Source: Lateolabrax maculatus
Taxonomy: Eukaryota > Chordata > Actinopteri > Acropomatiformes > Lateolabracidae
Reading direction: 5' to 3'
Assembly: GCA_031216445.1 (NCBI GenBank)
Contig: CM062206.1
Span: 26,749,501 to 26,813,500 of the forward strand
DNA length: 64,000 nt
Below the pieces are notes generated by a model. That model made no database searches. It saw only the letters and a list, made by a program, of their open reading frames with translations, and was not told the DNA's origin. How positions within the stretch are numbered: position 1 is the first letter of the stretch; each line of letters starts with the position of its first letter. Both the position numbers and the translations under genes were made by a program. This document shows positions 12,901 through 27,900 of this stretch, one piece after another.

Positions 12901-15900
12901 CAGCAGCCGTAGCTCCTTCAAGCTTCGCTACATTTCTGTTTTAATGTTATTTTTTCCGGCTTGGTTACTGAAACATGTATAACCTAATGCAGAATAGGAA
13001 AATTAAGCATGGGGTTGGATTAATAGCAGTGGACCTTGACAGTGTCACTGCTTAAGGCATCTTCTGACCACCCAGTCAGATCACCGAGACCAAATGCAGC
13101 GGGTGGGGTGTGACACCTCCAGGTGGAGAGGGAAGAGAGCTGGGATAATTTGACTTAAGGCTAATCCTGGCTAATGTGAATATGAAGACCATATTGATAA
13201 GTGTTTTGTATCTGCTGTTGACATTTCCCCAGATACAAATTCAAAAAACGCACAACAAAACTATTTCCTGGGTGTATATGTGTATATAAATAACTGCATA
13301 TATTGTTTTAATTTTGATTATCTTCCATTTTAAATGTATTTATCTGTATATAGTGTATGTTCTGTGTGTAGCAGGAAGGGGCTAAAACTTTAATTTCATT
13401 GTGCAACCCTAAAATAACAAATAAACTAAACTTGATCCTATACCCTTGAGGATGGATAATGGTCTGGGGGTGTTTTTTAGGGTTGGGGCTCGGCCTCTTA
13501 GTTTCAGTGAAGGTTTTCTTATAGCTACAGGATCATAGACATTTTAGCCAACTGGCTTTCCCCAAACTGTTCCAGCAGGACTGTGCCCATGTGCACAAAG
13601 TGGGGTCCATAAAACATGATTAGATGAGTTTGATGTGGAGGAACACGATTGGCCTGCACAGAGCCATGACCTCAACCCAACTGAACACCTTTGGCAGGAA
13701 TTAGAACGCTTAGTGCAAGCCAGGCCTGCTTGTCCAACATCAGTGCCTGGCCTCACAAACGCTCTTTTGGCTGAATGGGAATATATTCTTAAAGACACAC
13801 CAAACACACCCAAAGGAGTGGCGGCTGTTGTAGCCAATATGTATCTCCATATTAATGCCAATGGTTTCAGAATGAGATGTCTAATAAGCTCATATAGGTG
13901 TAATGGTTAGGTGTCCACTGACTTTTGGCTGTATAGTGTATCATGTTATTGCTTGGGAAATTTCTGTTTCAGCTAAAGCATTGTTTATATTGGTCGTTGC
14001 AGTGTGTTTCAAAACGCCAGGGGTCATGCAACCAAAAAGAATAAACCAAACACAACACATTTTTGACGCAGACGCCCCGTGACTGGGGACACTACCTTAA
14101 AAAGGTACTGCACACTTAAATATGTTTTTTGAGCTGTAACGTGAATTCTATGATGATGTGATGAAACTCATCAATGCTGGTGATATTTATATTTTTTGCC
14201 AAACATATAAAAATAGGCATTTCATTGGTTGAAAATGGCTCAACACACCATCAACAGTTTTAAATCAACCCTCAACATTGCAGGCAGATGCTAAGAGAGT
14301 CGACCAGTTGGGACATATCTACATCATGAAATTTACATTAAAGTCGTTGCCGTCTAATCAGAGGTGGGCGGATACTTAGGGCAGACAAACAGTAATGTTA
14401 ACAACGATGAACAGCATGCTTCCACGCCGGAGAGCCTTTCATAGCAGAGCTGCTAACATTAGCCAAGCTAACTGCTGGCTTGCTCCGACTACCAGCTCCG
14501 TGTTGTTGTTGTTGTTGATTGTACACTGAGCATTAGTCAGTGACCCCTGACCCCACGTATCACAAACTACTGGAACTCGAGACCATGCCTCTCACCATTG
14601 CTGCTCCCTCCTACTACTCTCTGTTGCAGTTTTTAGAATGTGCTAGAGGGAGGGCTCTAGCAGAATTTGAGGGAGCAGTTACACTTTAAGCATAATCGTG
14701 ACTTACACCAGCAGCAACTACAAAAAAGTTATGGAACACAGGTCATTGCTGAGTATTTTATGATATTGCCATATCATGATATATATATGAATATCTGAAA
14801 ATATCGTACTATCATGGCAATCAATTTTAATTATTCCTGGAAGCTTTCGTCAAAAAAGGAACAAAAGGAAGTTTGTAGCATTTGTTTTATTTCCAACCCG
14901 GGTTTCTTGCTAGGTTAACTGACCGTAGCTAATTTAGGGATCCACTCTGTCTGTTTTTTCACTTTAGATCTTCAGTAGTTTAGAACAGCCCCTTCCTTAC
15001 GGTAGGAAAAACCATTGTTATTCAAAACGTAGGGATGCCCCGATCGTTTTGTTGCCACAGATCGACTATGAGCCGAACCATTCGTTTTTTGCAATAGCAG
15101 TATTATATAGTAGGTCACTTTTGACTTTTTGTAGTGTATAAGGATCTCCAACAGGTGACAACGTAACCTAGGCTTTAAATGCTGTGTGACTGTACAGGAC
15201 ACGCGCACATGCACAAATTGATGCTCTCGGCCACAAGTGTGTAGTACTAGTTTGCCTTCAGGGCTATAAATGATTTTATTAGTAAGGTTTTTTGGAAGTA
15301 TTGAGCATACGACTAGATGACTGAGACGTGGATTATGCTGCACGATTTGTGCTAGAGTTTTTAAACGGATGTGTTAACAAAAAAAAAACGTGAGTGCCCT
15401 CAACTTCAACATGTCTCGATAGCATGTTTTGGATTAATTCTACGTTCATGTGGAGGCATTGGCATGCAAGGACAACCCCAGTTTACTTCAAGTTGCCTCT
15501 TCTATTTAGCTGTCAGAACCTTAACATTTTAGCTGCGTTTTCATCTTTTTGTTTCCCATGCTAAAGAATTGCGGCAGACCTGACTTCATGTTTGCCGCTC
15601 AGGAGTGACTTTGGCACTGTCTGCATACAGTGACAACACAGGTATACCCTTTATTCCAGTCCTGGGAGACTCTGGTTGTTCTTCCTAATGAGCCTCCCCT
15701 AGTCTCCATCTGCTTCACACCAGGTGTGGATCATTTATGTCACGGTCAAATAGCAAGGGAAAACAAGTGATAAGTAAGGAGGGAAAAACAATGAAGATAT
15801 TTTCAACATTATCCAGTTTGGAGAGGGAGTGTTAATAAAGACAGACTGCAGAAGAAGAGTCATAGGTGTGTAGTTAGAGCAAGTTGGTCAGCATTAAAGC

Positions 15901-18900
15901 AGTTAAACCAGCCCCAACAAAGGAACGGGATAGCATGGCAGCAAAGTTAGTAGTCAAATTCCCCAAGGACGTCTTTGCTTCCGCAAGACAGACCAATTGT
16001 GTCAAATCCTTTTCATTCTGAATTTTCTGTTCTTTTAAGGTGCCTCCTCAAACTTATAATGCTGTTTGGCTTCATCATTCCAACAGGAATAATAAGCCTT
16101 ATTTGCTTTTGATTTCCAATTTGGTGTATTTATTTATTTTTTAAAAAGGGGGCACTAGGGTGTGTGTTAGGGAATAAAACAATATCTAATAGTCCTTAAT
16201 ACAATACTGTATGAATATATGAGCAATTGGTGTCTGTAAAAAACGTCGCTTGGCTGTTTGCTACTAACCTTTCATGTTAGGCTTGGGTTTGTCAGTTTGC
16301 TTGCCTGTGGGGGTTTGTGCCTGTTGGCCCTGGCCCCCAGAGGAGGCCCCCTGCTGGGCTGCTTTCTGTTTCAGCATGGTCCAGTCAAATGTGTAGTCAT
16401 ACTGGTGGTTCAGAGTCCTAAAACACACAGACACACATTATCAACACAATATTTGCCACAATCAGCTGTTTAAAACAGGTTATTACAAGTCAAGGACTGC
16501 AGGAAAACAACGACAGAGGGAAAGAATCAAGAGATAGAGGACAAAGTCAGGAGAGAAGAGGGAAGGAAGATAGAAAGAATAGATTTAAAAAAAAAAAAAA
16601 AGGAACATAATCCTATATGGTGATGACATCAGTTTACACCAGGGCTGCACGATAAAAAACTAACATTTCAATTTTTTTTTCTGTGATACGTATTGCAGGC
16701 CATATGAAAAATATACAGGAAATTTCAACAAAAATTCCATTGACAATCATAATTTTCATAATTTAGATCTGTTCTCCTCAAACAAAACATTTGGTTCAGC
16801 TCTCTGCCACCCCTCCAGAAATCAGCTTGGGGTCCTCCACCTTCACGTATGTGCACAGGCATGAGCACGTGGAGAGGTGTTTGGGAAATAACAAAACATG
16901 TTTCTTAATAGACTTCACAAATGGACTTGTATGTCACAGTTGTGTTATTTACATGTAATCCACCATTTCTACCGATGTTCAAAAGTATGCTTAATCTACG
17001 TGATAAGATAGATAAACAGGCCTCCTGGTGCGGCTGTGGATGGTAAAACTTTCAAACACGAGCAACAAATAGATTAATCTATATGCCGGCAAGATGTAGG
17101 CTCAGATAAAACTGACCAAAAACTATAAAAAACTCTTAACATACACAAAACTATAAGTTTTGTGTATGTTAAGAGTTTCTCACGTGAGGGCACGGACCAG
17201 CCCCTGAAGGTAAACTTTTAACCAGCACCAGGATGAGGTGCCAAAATACACGCATTCAAAAGCTGCTTCGCGTAACTCAACACCTTCCTCTAGCATGCAG
17301 TCAACATAATCTGTGACAGTAGCCGCGTCGTGTACTTGTTTACAGGCAGATGATATGCAGACTCTGCATGCACAGTGATCAGTTCTCAATGTGCTCTGGT
17401 GAAGAGGTGCCCATGATCAGTAATAATTAGAGCATTCATTAGGAGGTTTTACAAAATTCTCTACTGCTGAAAAAGAGGATGTTAATATTAGTAATACAAT
17501 CCGTAATGAATGCCAGAACCTATAACAATATGTTGCTGATATGGAAAGTGGCTGTTAAAAAGTATAAACTCAGTGACCTAAACTAGAAACTCTACTACAG
17601 ACTACAGTAGTTTGTCAAAAGTGTGGATTTGACATTAATTTGCTGTATTTAATGCCAACAGTGGTCATTTTAGCCAGCACAAGTGATGAACTGGAGCAGC
17701 CTACAATGACTGACCCTACTTCGCAAACTTGTCCTTACACTTCAGTTAATTTTGTAGTTGTAGTAGTAGTACAGAAGACTTGAACATTGGTATCAAAACT
17801 CGTCATTGACAAATATAACCTTTTTACTTAAGTATGTGTATGTAGGTTTACCTGAAGAGGATGCGGAACAGTTGGCGCAGGTACATGTAGTCTGGAGCCT
17901 CCTCAAAGCGCAAGCCACGGCAGTAGTTCAGATACATGGCAAACTCTGCTGGGAAACCCTGAGAACATGTATTCATACATTTGAGTTGTGTGGTTGTGAA
18001 GATAACTTTTACCACTGTCCCTGTTTAACATGTTCTTACCTTACAGAGGACCTCAACAGGGGTTGACATCTTCTTCTCTGAGATCTTCTCATACTTCTGC
18101 TTCTTTGTGGCAGCCTGACAAATATGCAAAAACATTAACAATGCTACTAGTAACATACTACCACTGAAACATCTTTTTATAACGTCTGTGACACTAACAT
18201 TAGTGCAGTACCCAAGTTACTATTTCTGCAACATAACAACCATGTTGGCACTACAGCTCACATGTAGCTGTTGTAGTAGCTGGCTGACATTAACACTAGC
18301 ACTCAGTGGGATAAAACTGCATTTTCATGTGCATACCATAAGTGTGGCTCACTAACCCCCCCAGTATACCTGCCCTCTGCTCACCTAAAATCTAATAAGC
18401 ACCATTAGCTGTATATACCATATACTGTAAAACACACATTTACAATGTGTATTATAAATTTCAAATAAAATAAACACAAATAAAACAAACTTAAAAAAGC
18501 AATGCACAAAAACAACAAAAAACTGAGAATATATGTGGATGCTTGCACAGTCAGTTATATTTTCATACCTTTAATCCCTGCCATGGCAGACTGGTTCTGT
18601 TGAAGTACATCAGCACGTAGCCTAGTGACTCCATGTCATCGCGGCGACTGCAGGACAATAATATTAGTTGTTGAGTGTACAAGCAGTACACTAGCAGATC
18701 ACTACCTCTGACAAAAAACAAAATCCTGCATAGTAAATATTTAATTTATTACTGTCATGGACATTTTAAAAATGAATGAAAACCTGGTTGCACCAGTGTT
18801 GTAAGACAAAAATAAACGGCAACTTCAGCAAATTCCCCTGGAAGCTAATCTTGCTTGGGTTGCTCTGCTCAGCTAACTAAACCAATTCCCGTTTTCATAT

Positions 18901-21900
18901 ACCAATTCAAAACACATTTAATTTATTTGCTTAATTTCTAGAAACATTTCTTTCTCACTCTTCAGAGAAAAGGGGGAAACATTTTCTTTGATAATCAAAT
19001 ATAACGTGTTCACAGACCTCTGTTCAATTCCCAGGTGAGCATTGATGGAGGCATAGCGTGCTGTGCCAGTCAGGTTCTTGTCTTCTCTGTAGGGGATGTG
19101 CTGTCGTGTTCGGTTGTCTCTGTACTTCTTCGCCAAACCAAAGTCAATAAGGAACAACTGACAGAGAGGAAGAGAACACAAGGTGGTTATCGGTCAGTGA
19201 CACACCACAGAGCATAATAATCCAAAAGTTAATCATGGAAAATTAGCTGAATCCTGCTGTAAAACATAAATAAAACCACAGCATTGATTGAGGAGATCCT
19301 TGTGACACGATTAAAATGTACAGGGGAAAAAGTGTCATATCAACAACTACGTCCCTAATTATGACGTTGCTTCTTATAGCGTCAATGTAGCAACAGTACT
19401 CTTAGGCCCTAATAAAACTAGTCAACTTCCAAATGTGTTCTGTGAAAGCTGCATCAAGACACATTTTAACCTTCATTTTATTACTGTACAATATGATACT
19501 TAATACTCATTGTTTTGATCAGTTATGAACCTTTTAAGTTGTGAAAAAACAAAATACAAATTGATAAAATGTAATTATTGTTCCATTAAACATTGATTTT
19601 CATTAGGCTGTGAGACCACACTAAGTGAAAATCCCTTTTTAATGGCTCAAAAAACTGTTTAGTACAGAGGCTATGAAAGACAGTTAACACATGACTTCTG
19701 CATACAAGAGATTCAGCAGTGGAATACAGATCCATTGTATGGTTGACTGCGTGGTTGCTCGTTTCACACTCAATGACAAACTGCCCAGTTTAAATTTCCT
19801 ACTGTGTATGGGGTGATTCATTTGTCCAGTTCAGCAGCTGCTTTCCTAAAGCTATGCTGTGTGGCTTTTATGTTGGACCCTTATGCCACTTTGTTACGCT
19901 CTAATTTTTAGAGGTTGTATTATGTGGGTAACTGTGCTGCAGCATCTGATTTTATTCCATCAAATTGACCGATGTCATCTGTAATGGGTTTATATAAAAA
20001 GGCGCTCTGATTGACTGGCCACCTATCGTCATCGGCTGATATTAGATCTAAATAGATTGATCGTGGTCGAACACGCACAACAATTTCTGTTTCATTAGTG
20101 TATAATCACCTAAACTAAGAATTGTGTTTTTGTTAGCTCAGAATGTGCCCTTCATATCTACAAACTCTTACAGTATGTAGAGAGAGCCATGTTGCACCTC
20201 CATGTTTTTACAGTTGCCCAAAACGAGACCAAACACTAGCTCTAGATAGGGCCTTTTGCGTTAGCCACTCTAGGTTCTACACACTTGCAAAGGGAGGGGT
20301 GAGGAGAAGGGTATCCAGTTGGTTGCAATCTGCAATGTCACCACTAGAGGCCATGTCTTAATTTTAATACTTTATATAAAATGTTAAGAATAGATAAATA
20401 CATACATAATAAATAAATAGAAGGCTTCAAATAGACCCCTAGGATCTGTATTAGCAGATACGGCTTCCAGCGATCTGCACCAAAATTCCTGATTAGAACA
20501 CCCTCAGCTTAATGACAGCAAACATCAAGTGATCATGCACAAGTTGAACACTTAACGAACAAGCAAACCAAAGACACATTAAACCCACCCCAATCTCGCC
20601 ATGCTGGTGTGATAACTACTAATCTAAAAACAGCCAGACAACCAGGCTATTCAACAGACAGAAAAAAAAGAAAAAAAAAAGCAATCATAGACATTCTGGG
20701 ACCAGAATCAAGAGTTTCTTTCTCAGCAGAGAACACAAAATGATAGGCTGAGGAAGCTGCCTTCATGTTGTCCTGTGTCAGCTTATCCACCTGCAAACTT
20801 CTTCCTGTTGGCCCATAACCGGTCAATGTTTGTAGTTACTATGAAAAGCAATGTGTTACTGGTGTAAATAAAGTCCACATAACACACCACAGCAGTGGGA
20901 ATCTTGACAGTTTGGCCATCTCACTTTAAGATTAATGTCACACACATCACAATACAGTTTTTTTTGTTAAGAACCATGCTAAAAAAAAAACAAAAAAAAA
21001 CACTGCAGTTCTTGGTCAATATAAGCTCTACAAGATCCCTAGGTGGTACATTTATTGATTGTTTTTTTTAATATAATCTTTAACCTGAATTCAACTCATA
21101 TATAAGAGTTTTATTTGTATTAATATCGATCATACAAGTGCCCTTATAACAGTATGTACCATGTTGTTTGCAAAGGTAAACAGTGCAGATGAACATCTAC
21201 AAATATGTCCTACATTAAGATCTTTTCATAAAAACCTTGACACCAGAGCTTCTATTGCTATAAAGTTAACAGAATAAATAAATGTGACGTCCTGCACTGA
21301 AGCTAACTTCAAGACAAAAACTGATTTACAACCCTAACAGCTACTGTCAAAGGTAACACAACCAGAGCGAAATGGAAGTTGGAAATGGAAGTCCCCTATT
21401 CCCAAACTCATGCATTATTATAGAGAAACCCTATTGAAAAATTGGTTCACACATTTAAGCTACCAGAACATGGGAACCTTGACGACATTATACTGCCACA
21501 ATATATGGAAAGGCCTTGTCCATACACACTATAACATGCCAGGACCCAATGTGACCATACCAGATAATCTGGAATAGCAGTTTACACACTGTCATGAAAT
21601 TAAGGTAAATTCATACAAACTATAGGTGTGAATAGACTGCATTTCGGGGATTTTAGGTGCACCTCCTCCCTGGTACACCTGAACCGTTCTGGCCAGTCCA
21701 TTATCTTTTACAATTGTCAAATTACTCATAACTTATTTTGCAAGTTGCTTCAGGGAAATGTTTACTTATCTGCATTTAAGTGTACCCTTGCAGTTAGTTC
21801 TGAATGGAGTTACACTTTCTTGTTTGAGTAATTTAGATTTAAGATTTATTTACAGTGCTGCCAATGGGTACTTTCATTTGCACAATTTGACCAACTCTAA

Positions 21901-24900
21901 CACAACATCCAGCTTATACTTTACAAATTGAAACAAATACAATTAAATACATAAAAATAACCTAATCAACACGTGTTTGGGCAGCAGAAGCACAAGCAGC
22001 AGGGGCCTATGGGAGAGGCCAATTCCTGGTAAAGCTTGTGATATTAACATTGGCCTTAGAATAGTCTTAAGAATATTTGTGGAAAAGAAAATTTGTGGTT
22101 AGGTTTTCTAACAACTATCACCAACATTTTAAAAACGTAGGGCATGTGTTGTGGTGCTTACTGCTAACTAACTGCCTGATGAAAGCCTTGTGGGACTAAT
22201 GCTAAATGAATGTGAGTCACATACCTTTATGACACCCATGGAAAATAGACTGCACTTCAAGTTTACCAAGCTGGACAAAGACATTTAACTTTTGAAAAGT
22301 AATTAAAACACGGTTTTTAAAAATGTTGGCAGTAATCAGTTAACCACTCTTAAAAATCACTTATAACTGAGCATTTTCACATGAAGCAGGCGAAGTTAAA
22401 ATGGTGCCTTGGTTTAGGTGGATTAGAAGTTGATTACAAAAAAATAGGCAAGCATTTTTTTGATGTTTTTTTTTTTTTTTTACACTAGGCAAAGTGAAAG
22501 TTTACTCAGTCTTTGATGAAGCAGCTTCACAGCAGCTGAGCTTTTATATTGTAGATGAAAACGTCAAGCTACTTACAAAGTGATAACTTGGCTGTGACTG
22601 ACCTACTTAAAAATCATTTAAATTTGAAGATTGATATTCACAAGCTGGACACACATTTTACATAGAAATCTAAAAAATGTAAGTTAGTTTGAATATTATG
22701 ATTGATTTGACTTTATTTGCTTACTGTCTTATTTGAAGAAAAGTTTGTGTTGCAGTTTTTTGCTTTGTACTATTACTGAACATTTCATTTTCCAAACTAA
22801 TATGCAGCTCTCAGTTCTGCTGGGATCTCATGTAAGTAGTCATGCAAATAAGAAAACAAATTTTTATTTACAATATTAAATTATGTTATACTGTGGAAGT
22901 ATTTTTATTCTTATTATTATTATCATCATCATCAGTTATAGTCAGTTCATTCCATTGGGATAAATGCTTTCACTACTCTCAGGTCAAACATCACATTAAA
23001 GAGAAAGGAACTGGCTTTTAAATGTAGCTAAGAAGCCATTTGAGCCACAATTAGAAGAACTAGGACCCCATGTTACAACAAATAGGAATAATAGCTACTC
23101 CTTAGGAAATGCTGATGGAAGGTTTGCCTTTCCCATTGTAATGAAGTGCAAACTGGGTGGAGGAGTACATACATTGGGTATTATGAGTGCAAGATGGGTG
23201 CTGGTGGTCTGATTCACTTTAAACCAGTGTAGTTAGGTATGATTGCAAAGCGACAACTGCTGTTGTGAGGCAGCTGGTGTTGTGGTAAAGGTCACACCTG
23301 GTTTAATCCTGAGAAAGATGGGTCCTGAGAAGAGCTAACAGCCAAGCTTCTTTTCCTCTTCCCCACTGACGAGTCTAAACACTAGGGCAGACAGTAGAGG
23401 GGCAGGGGTCAAAATCACACAGCCTCTATCCACCTTCAGTCACATTTAGCATGAGTACAACAGACACTTCTGGTTGTACCCACATGGTTTGCTCCCTTTG
23501 ATACAACTAACAGTGTCCTGTACAGCTAGGATAGGCACCTCCTTCTGTACATCCAAGGCAGGACCTACACAGGCAAGAAATACCACTTTAAATCTTTGTG
23601 GTACAGATATGATCATTCTGGCCATCAGTCTAGAAGAAACCACATGATTGTGATTTTCTTCTGTCAGGACAACCGTGGAAAGATCAACCCTGTACAACAG
23701 GAAGCCAAACGTGTCTCTGGAGATGTGGCAATGTTGAAACTTTAATATCATGTCTGACAGTGACAATAAAGGCCAGTGCAGACAGGCAACACCATGGCTC
23801 AGAAAAGACCTGGGGGAAAGGAGGGATTTGGCAGCAGATGTTAGAGAGCCCATGGTAGTCCATCTTCCACCAGCAAACCAAAGACTGCATATAAAATATC
23901 TGCAAACAAAGAAAGCTTTTACAGGGCCCTGAAGAGTGAATTCCTTTCATTTACATTATTTAAACTAGTTTGTTCAGTCACCAGGGAGAGTTCATGTCTT
24001 GTTTACATCACAAACTTAAATCATACGCAACTAAACAGACAAATAATGGGTAAAATATGTAATCGAGTTGGGTTAGTATTGGAGAAAAGTGGGTAAACAA
24101 GCCAACTGTTAAGTGTAATTGACTGTCTTACACTAGCAACAATCTGTACCACATTAAGATGTCCTCTGAGGTACTGTAGCCTTACCAAAATTTAACTCAA
24201 ACTCTTATCTGTCACTATGATGAACCTAATTTCCCTTCGGGGATGAATAAAGTAATCTATCTATCTAAGTGCCACACATATGGTTAGCTATTAAATAATG
24301 TGTTGGTTTATTGCAGAACTCATTAGCATTTTAAAAAACAAATAAAAAATGTTCACATATACTCATGTACTAGAGCACAATTACTTATACAAGTACGTGT
24401 GTAGTTACATAGGCTACATCATAGGCTAGAGAAAAATGGTACCCAAACCACTGCAGTTCCAGCTTCAGGACAAAATATCTCTACAAAGACGAGCTTTTGC
24501 CTTTTTCTAGCGTCCTGCTGTTGGCCACTGATTCCAGAACAATGTTTTACAAGTTTTATTGTTAACTTTGCTAAGTAAAACAGAACCCCATTTAAATCTG
24601 AAACATGGACTGATTTACTGAGACCCACTTATAAATGAAGCATGTGAGACTAACTGAGCCCCAAGCTGTTAGCCCTAGCCTAACCTGAGACAGAAGTGTA
24701 CATGATATAATCAAGTATGTGAAAACAATATTGTAAAAGTATGGAGCTGAAAGTGCAAGTGAGTTAGCATGGGCTGCCCAACAATATATTTTTTAGAGCA
24801 AGACTGTACAAAAACTTGCAACTTTTGCGGTTTGTCTGCCATGCTAATATTTGTAGGTAAACAGCAGTCTGCTTACTACAAATCAAGGGCTTCAACTTTA

Positions 24901-27900
24901 ACATCAGCAAGTGCCAGCTGAATACAAAATACTCAACCATTATTCAATAGAGAGGCTGGACAATAAGATACTGAACAGAATTATTTTTGCCCTAGGCACA
25001 TCAATATCAGCACTAGTACTCATCGAGTGTTGGTGGTGCTTAAATATTTATATTTATTCCAGTTAAAAAAGGATCTACTCATAACAATTTATTAATTTAA
25101 GGGTCCCCTATTTGCAGAAAATTACTATGAAAACAACGGTAAAAGTAAAAAAAAATGTTTTGCACATTTTATATCCTATGCAGAATAAAGAAAGGCTCTA
25201 CAGGAATAGTTCATTTCAAACTTTCCAACAAGTCAATCATCAAACGAAACCACAGCTGTACCGTTGTCTAGTGCTAGAAAAGCACCAGTTACCTGTGCTC
25301 AGCCCTGCTCAGCACTCCATGTTAATCCTGCAGAATACCATAACACACATCAATTGAGTCATACGGTCATTCTCTGGAACAATCATCTACATGTTTGTCA
25401 TACACAGCCACATCATACCTAACACAATTGTGCAACAGAATGTTCACACAGGCAAACTATCAATCAACGAATGACCCACCACATTTGGCTTCAAGTCATA
25501 CAATATGCAGACGGAACTAATTCCATCCAACACCCCATGGGCCTGCAACTGCTCAAAATTATCATGTGATAATAAGACGCATGTTCTTGGTTTACTTCTG
25601 CAGTTGAATTGGTTTCACAATAACAATGTTTATTAATGGTTTCAATAAACTGCAATACATGTCTAATACTACAGTGATACACAAAATCTGTTACTGATAA
25701 ATATGGGAGAACATTTATTTTCAGTATGCTTATGTTGTTCAAAGATTAAATATTGATATTAAATAGTACTCATTTTATCCTCATTTAAATCTGAACAAAC
25801 AAATTGTTTTATGGTGCACAGTGAATAAACTCACTATCACTGAGGGCCTTGACAACACCAAGCAGTTCTCAATAAATGACTTCCAACAATAGCTACCCTA
25901 TCAAATGCTTCACATTGGATCAGGTCTTCTGTTAACAGTTTCACTTGAAAACACTGCTAAGACCCCAGCCAACTGCCAACTGATGGCAAACATGCTTGTA
26001 CATTCTGCATCTAAGTGGGAGAAGATAATTGTTCATACAGTTGAAGTTGCATACAGTAAGCTCTGAATTTCATTTTTCCCACTCTACAGTGGGACCACTG
26101 TATACCATGACACATAAGTATTAGTCCATCTTAAAGCAAATCAAACATTTCAAAAAAAATAATTTAATATATTCAGCAGTGAAGTGGCCCATCTGTCAAA
26201 TTAATAATTTTGCCAAAGTGTTTTCCATTGATTATGGAATATCAATTCATAACAATTCAGTTAAAACAATTCCATTATATGTGAATATCCCAAATTAGCC
26301 TGAACCATTCCTGTAAATAAATTAACATTTGACTGCAACAAACAAATAGACCTACACTGCAGTGTCAAGGACGGAAGGCTGGCTGCAACATGGCCGTCAC
26401 ATCCAACATCAATAGGGCTGTCACCCTTTCCAAACATTTATTTTGAATGAATTTTAAATGACACTCAATTTCTCAAAAATGCATTTTTCCGGATTTTTGA
26501 CTTCGGTGTGAATTTGATGTAACACAACATTGCACTGTTTCTTATCAAATACACTGCTTCAATATATTTATATAAAACAAAGCATTCCATCCCTTTGTAA
26601 AAGTGCTTAACAGTATAAAGGAAAAACATTTCATCAAAACCTGACAGTCTCAGAGGGCCTCTTCATCTTGACTGTGTTCAGCTGCGTTATCAGCCCTACA
26701 TCAAGTAACCCAGTGTACATGAATAGTCGTGATATGAGTTTTCAGACGTGTTAGTACTGACGGACATTATTTCTAAAACGGTGCTTAAATGCTTGTAAGG
26801 ACAGAGACTGTTTTTTTGTTTTAAAATAAAAACGTATTGGTTGTATTGTGGTCGAAATATGGGTGTGTGTGGAGTAGCAGCTGAGCCCTGCCACCAACAC
26901 AAAGAGCCCAGGGACAAAAATGACACCAAAACATAGCAGCATCGTTTTTAGCTGCGACCAGCAGCTCTATAGGTCGCTTTGTCAGTTGGTAGGTCAGGCC
27001 ATCAACAAAAATTTCCCTTTGGCGGACAGTTTTCACCATAGGAGGCTGAAATTATGAAACTATGAGGTGGAAATTTGCCATGGCGGTCAAGTGTTTGTGA
27101 GGGTGTGTGTGTGTGTGAGAGAGTGAGAATACATGCACACGTAAATACATTGGTGTACGTGGTCGCCGCTGTTGAATTTGCGCTTGTTTTCTGTTCGTTC
27201 TGCCTGGGCGTTGTGAAAATATGTCTTTAAATGGTAGGAAAAACTCAAATTTTGTTCACATTTTGGCAAATTCCACAATATTCTGCTTTTTACAGTTGAT
27301 TCCATTTTTATTATCAATTCTGCAATTCAGTCCGTGCCTTCCGCATCACCAAAATCATAAAACCCTACAAAGTTGACAAACAGCTTTATTAGTTACTTTG
27401 CTATCTACTGTGTAGAACCTAAAATACAGCATCTGAGATGCTTTGGTGTTGTGATTGTCAACTCAGGACAGCTTTGCTGGGGGCTCCATTTTCATAGCAA
27501 ACAACATCACATTCCTAGCTTTGTTTACAGATAGGTCATGGAGTCACAGGGCATGCAATAGGGTCAAACTGATATTGAATCTTTAGAATGCCCTCTACTG
27601 GATCACAATGCAAATTACTTCAAACGGTCTGTTGTGCTTATAGACGGTAAATTTGGAACTGGATTTTTATTACAGTATGAATATTAAATATGTATTAACT
27701 ACTATATTTGATCGAATGTTCGAATTTGGAATAAGAAGTGACAGCCCTAAGCGTCAATACGCAGGAAACATCAATGGAGGTTGGGCTGTGGTTACACACT
27801 TGTTGTGCAGCGAGTGCACATTATTTTGGAAATTGGTAAAAATATACATCCATGCTTTAACTTAACTAAAAGTTGCCTGTCTGCAAGGGCACAAAAAATG

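Larger units (their letters stand above)
9944..16268 (-). other. csnk1a1: csnk1a1 intron 9 (6.3 kb)
   Basis: Starts GTTAGT and ends CTGTAG on the minus strand. It contains two degraded Tc1 fragments, a 45-bp perfect palindrome, a dispersed repeat shared with 9043-9112, and AT-rich filler. The stretch from about 15020 begins GGGATGCCCCGATC, a common fish hAT-like terminus, without a recognisable partner end. No other gene was seen. Confidence 0.75.

Noticed and set aside
23446..23950. Minus-strand open frames of 88 and 135 codons just upstream of the L exon
   Set aside because: No domain or splice support, and they overlap each other in different frames, so they are most likely intronic chance frames.
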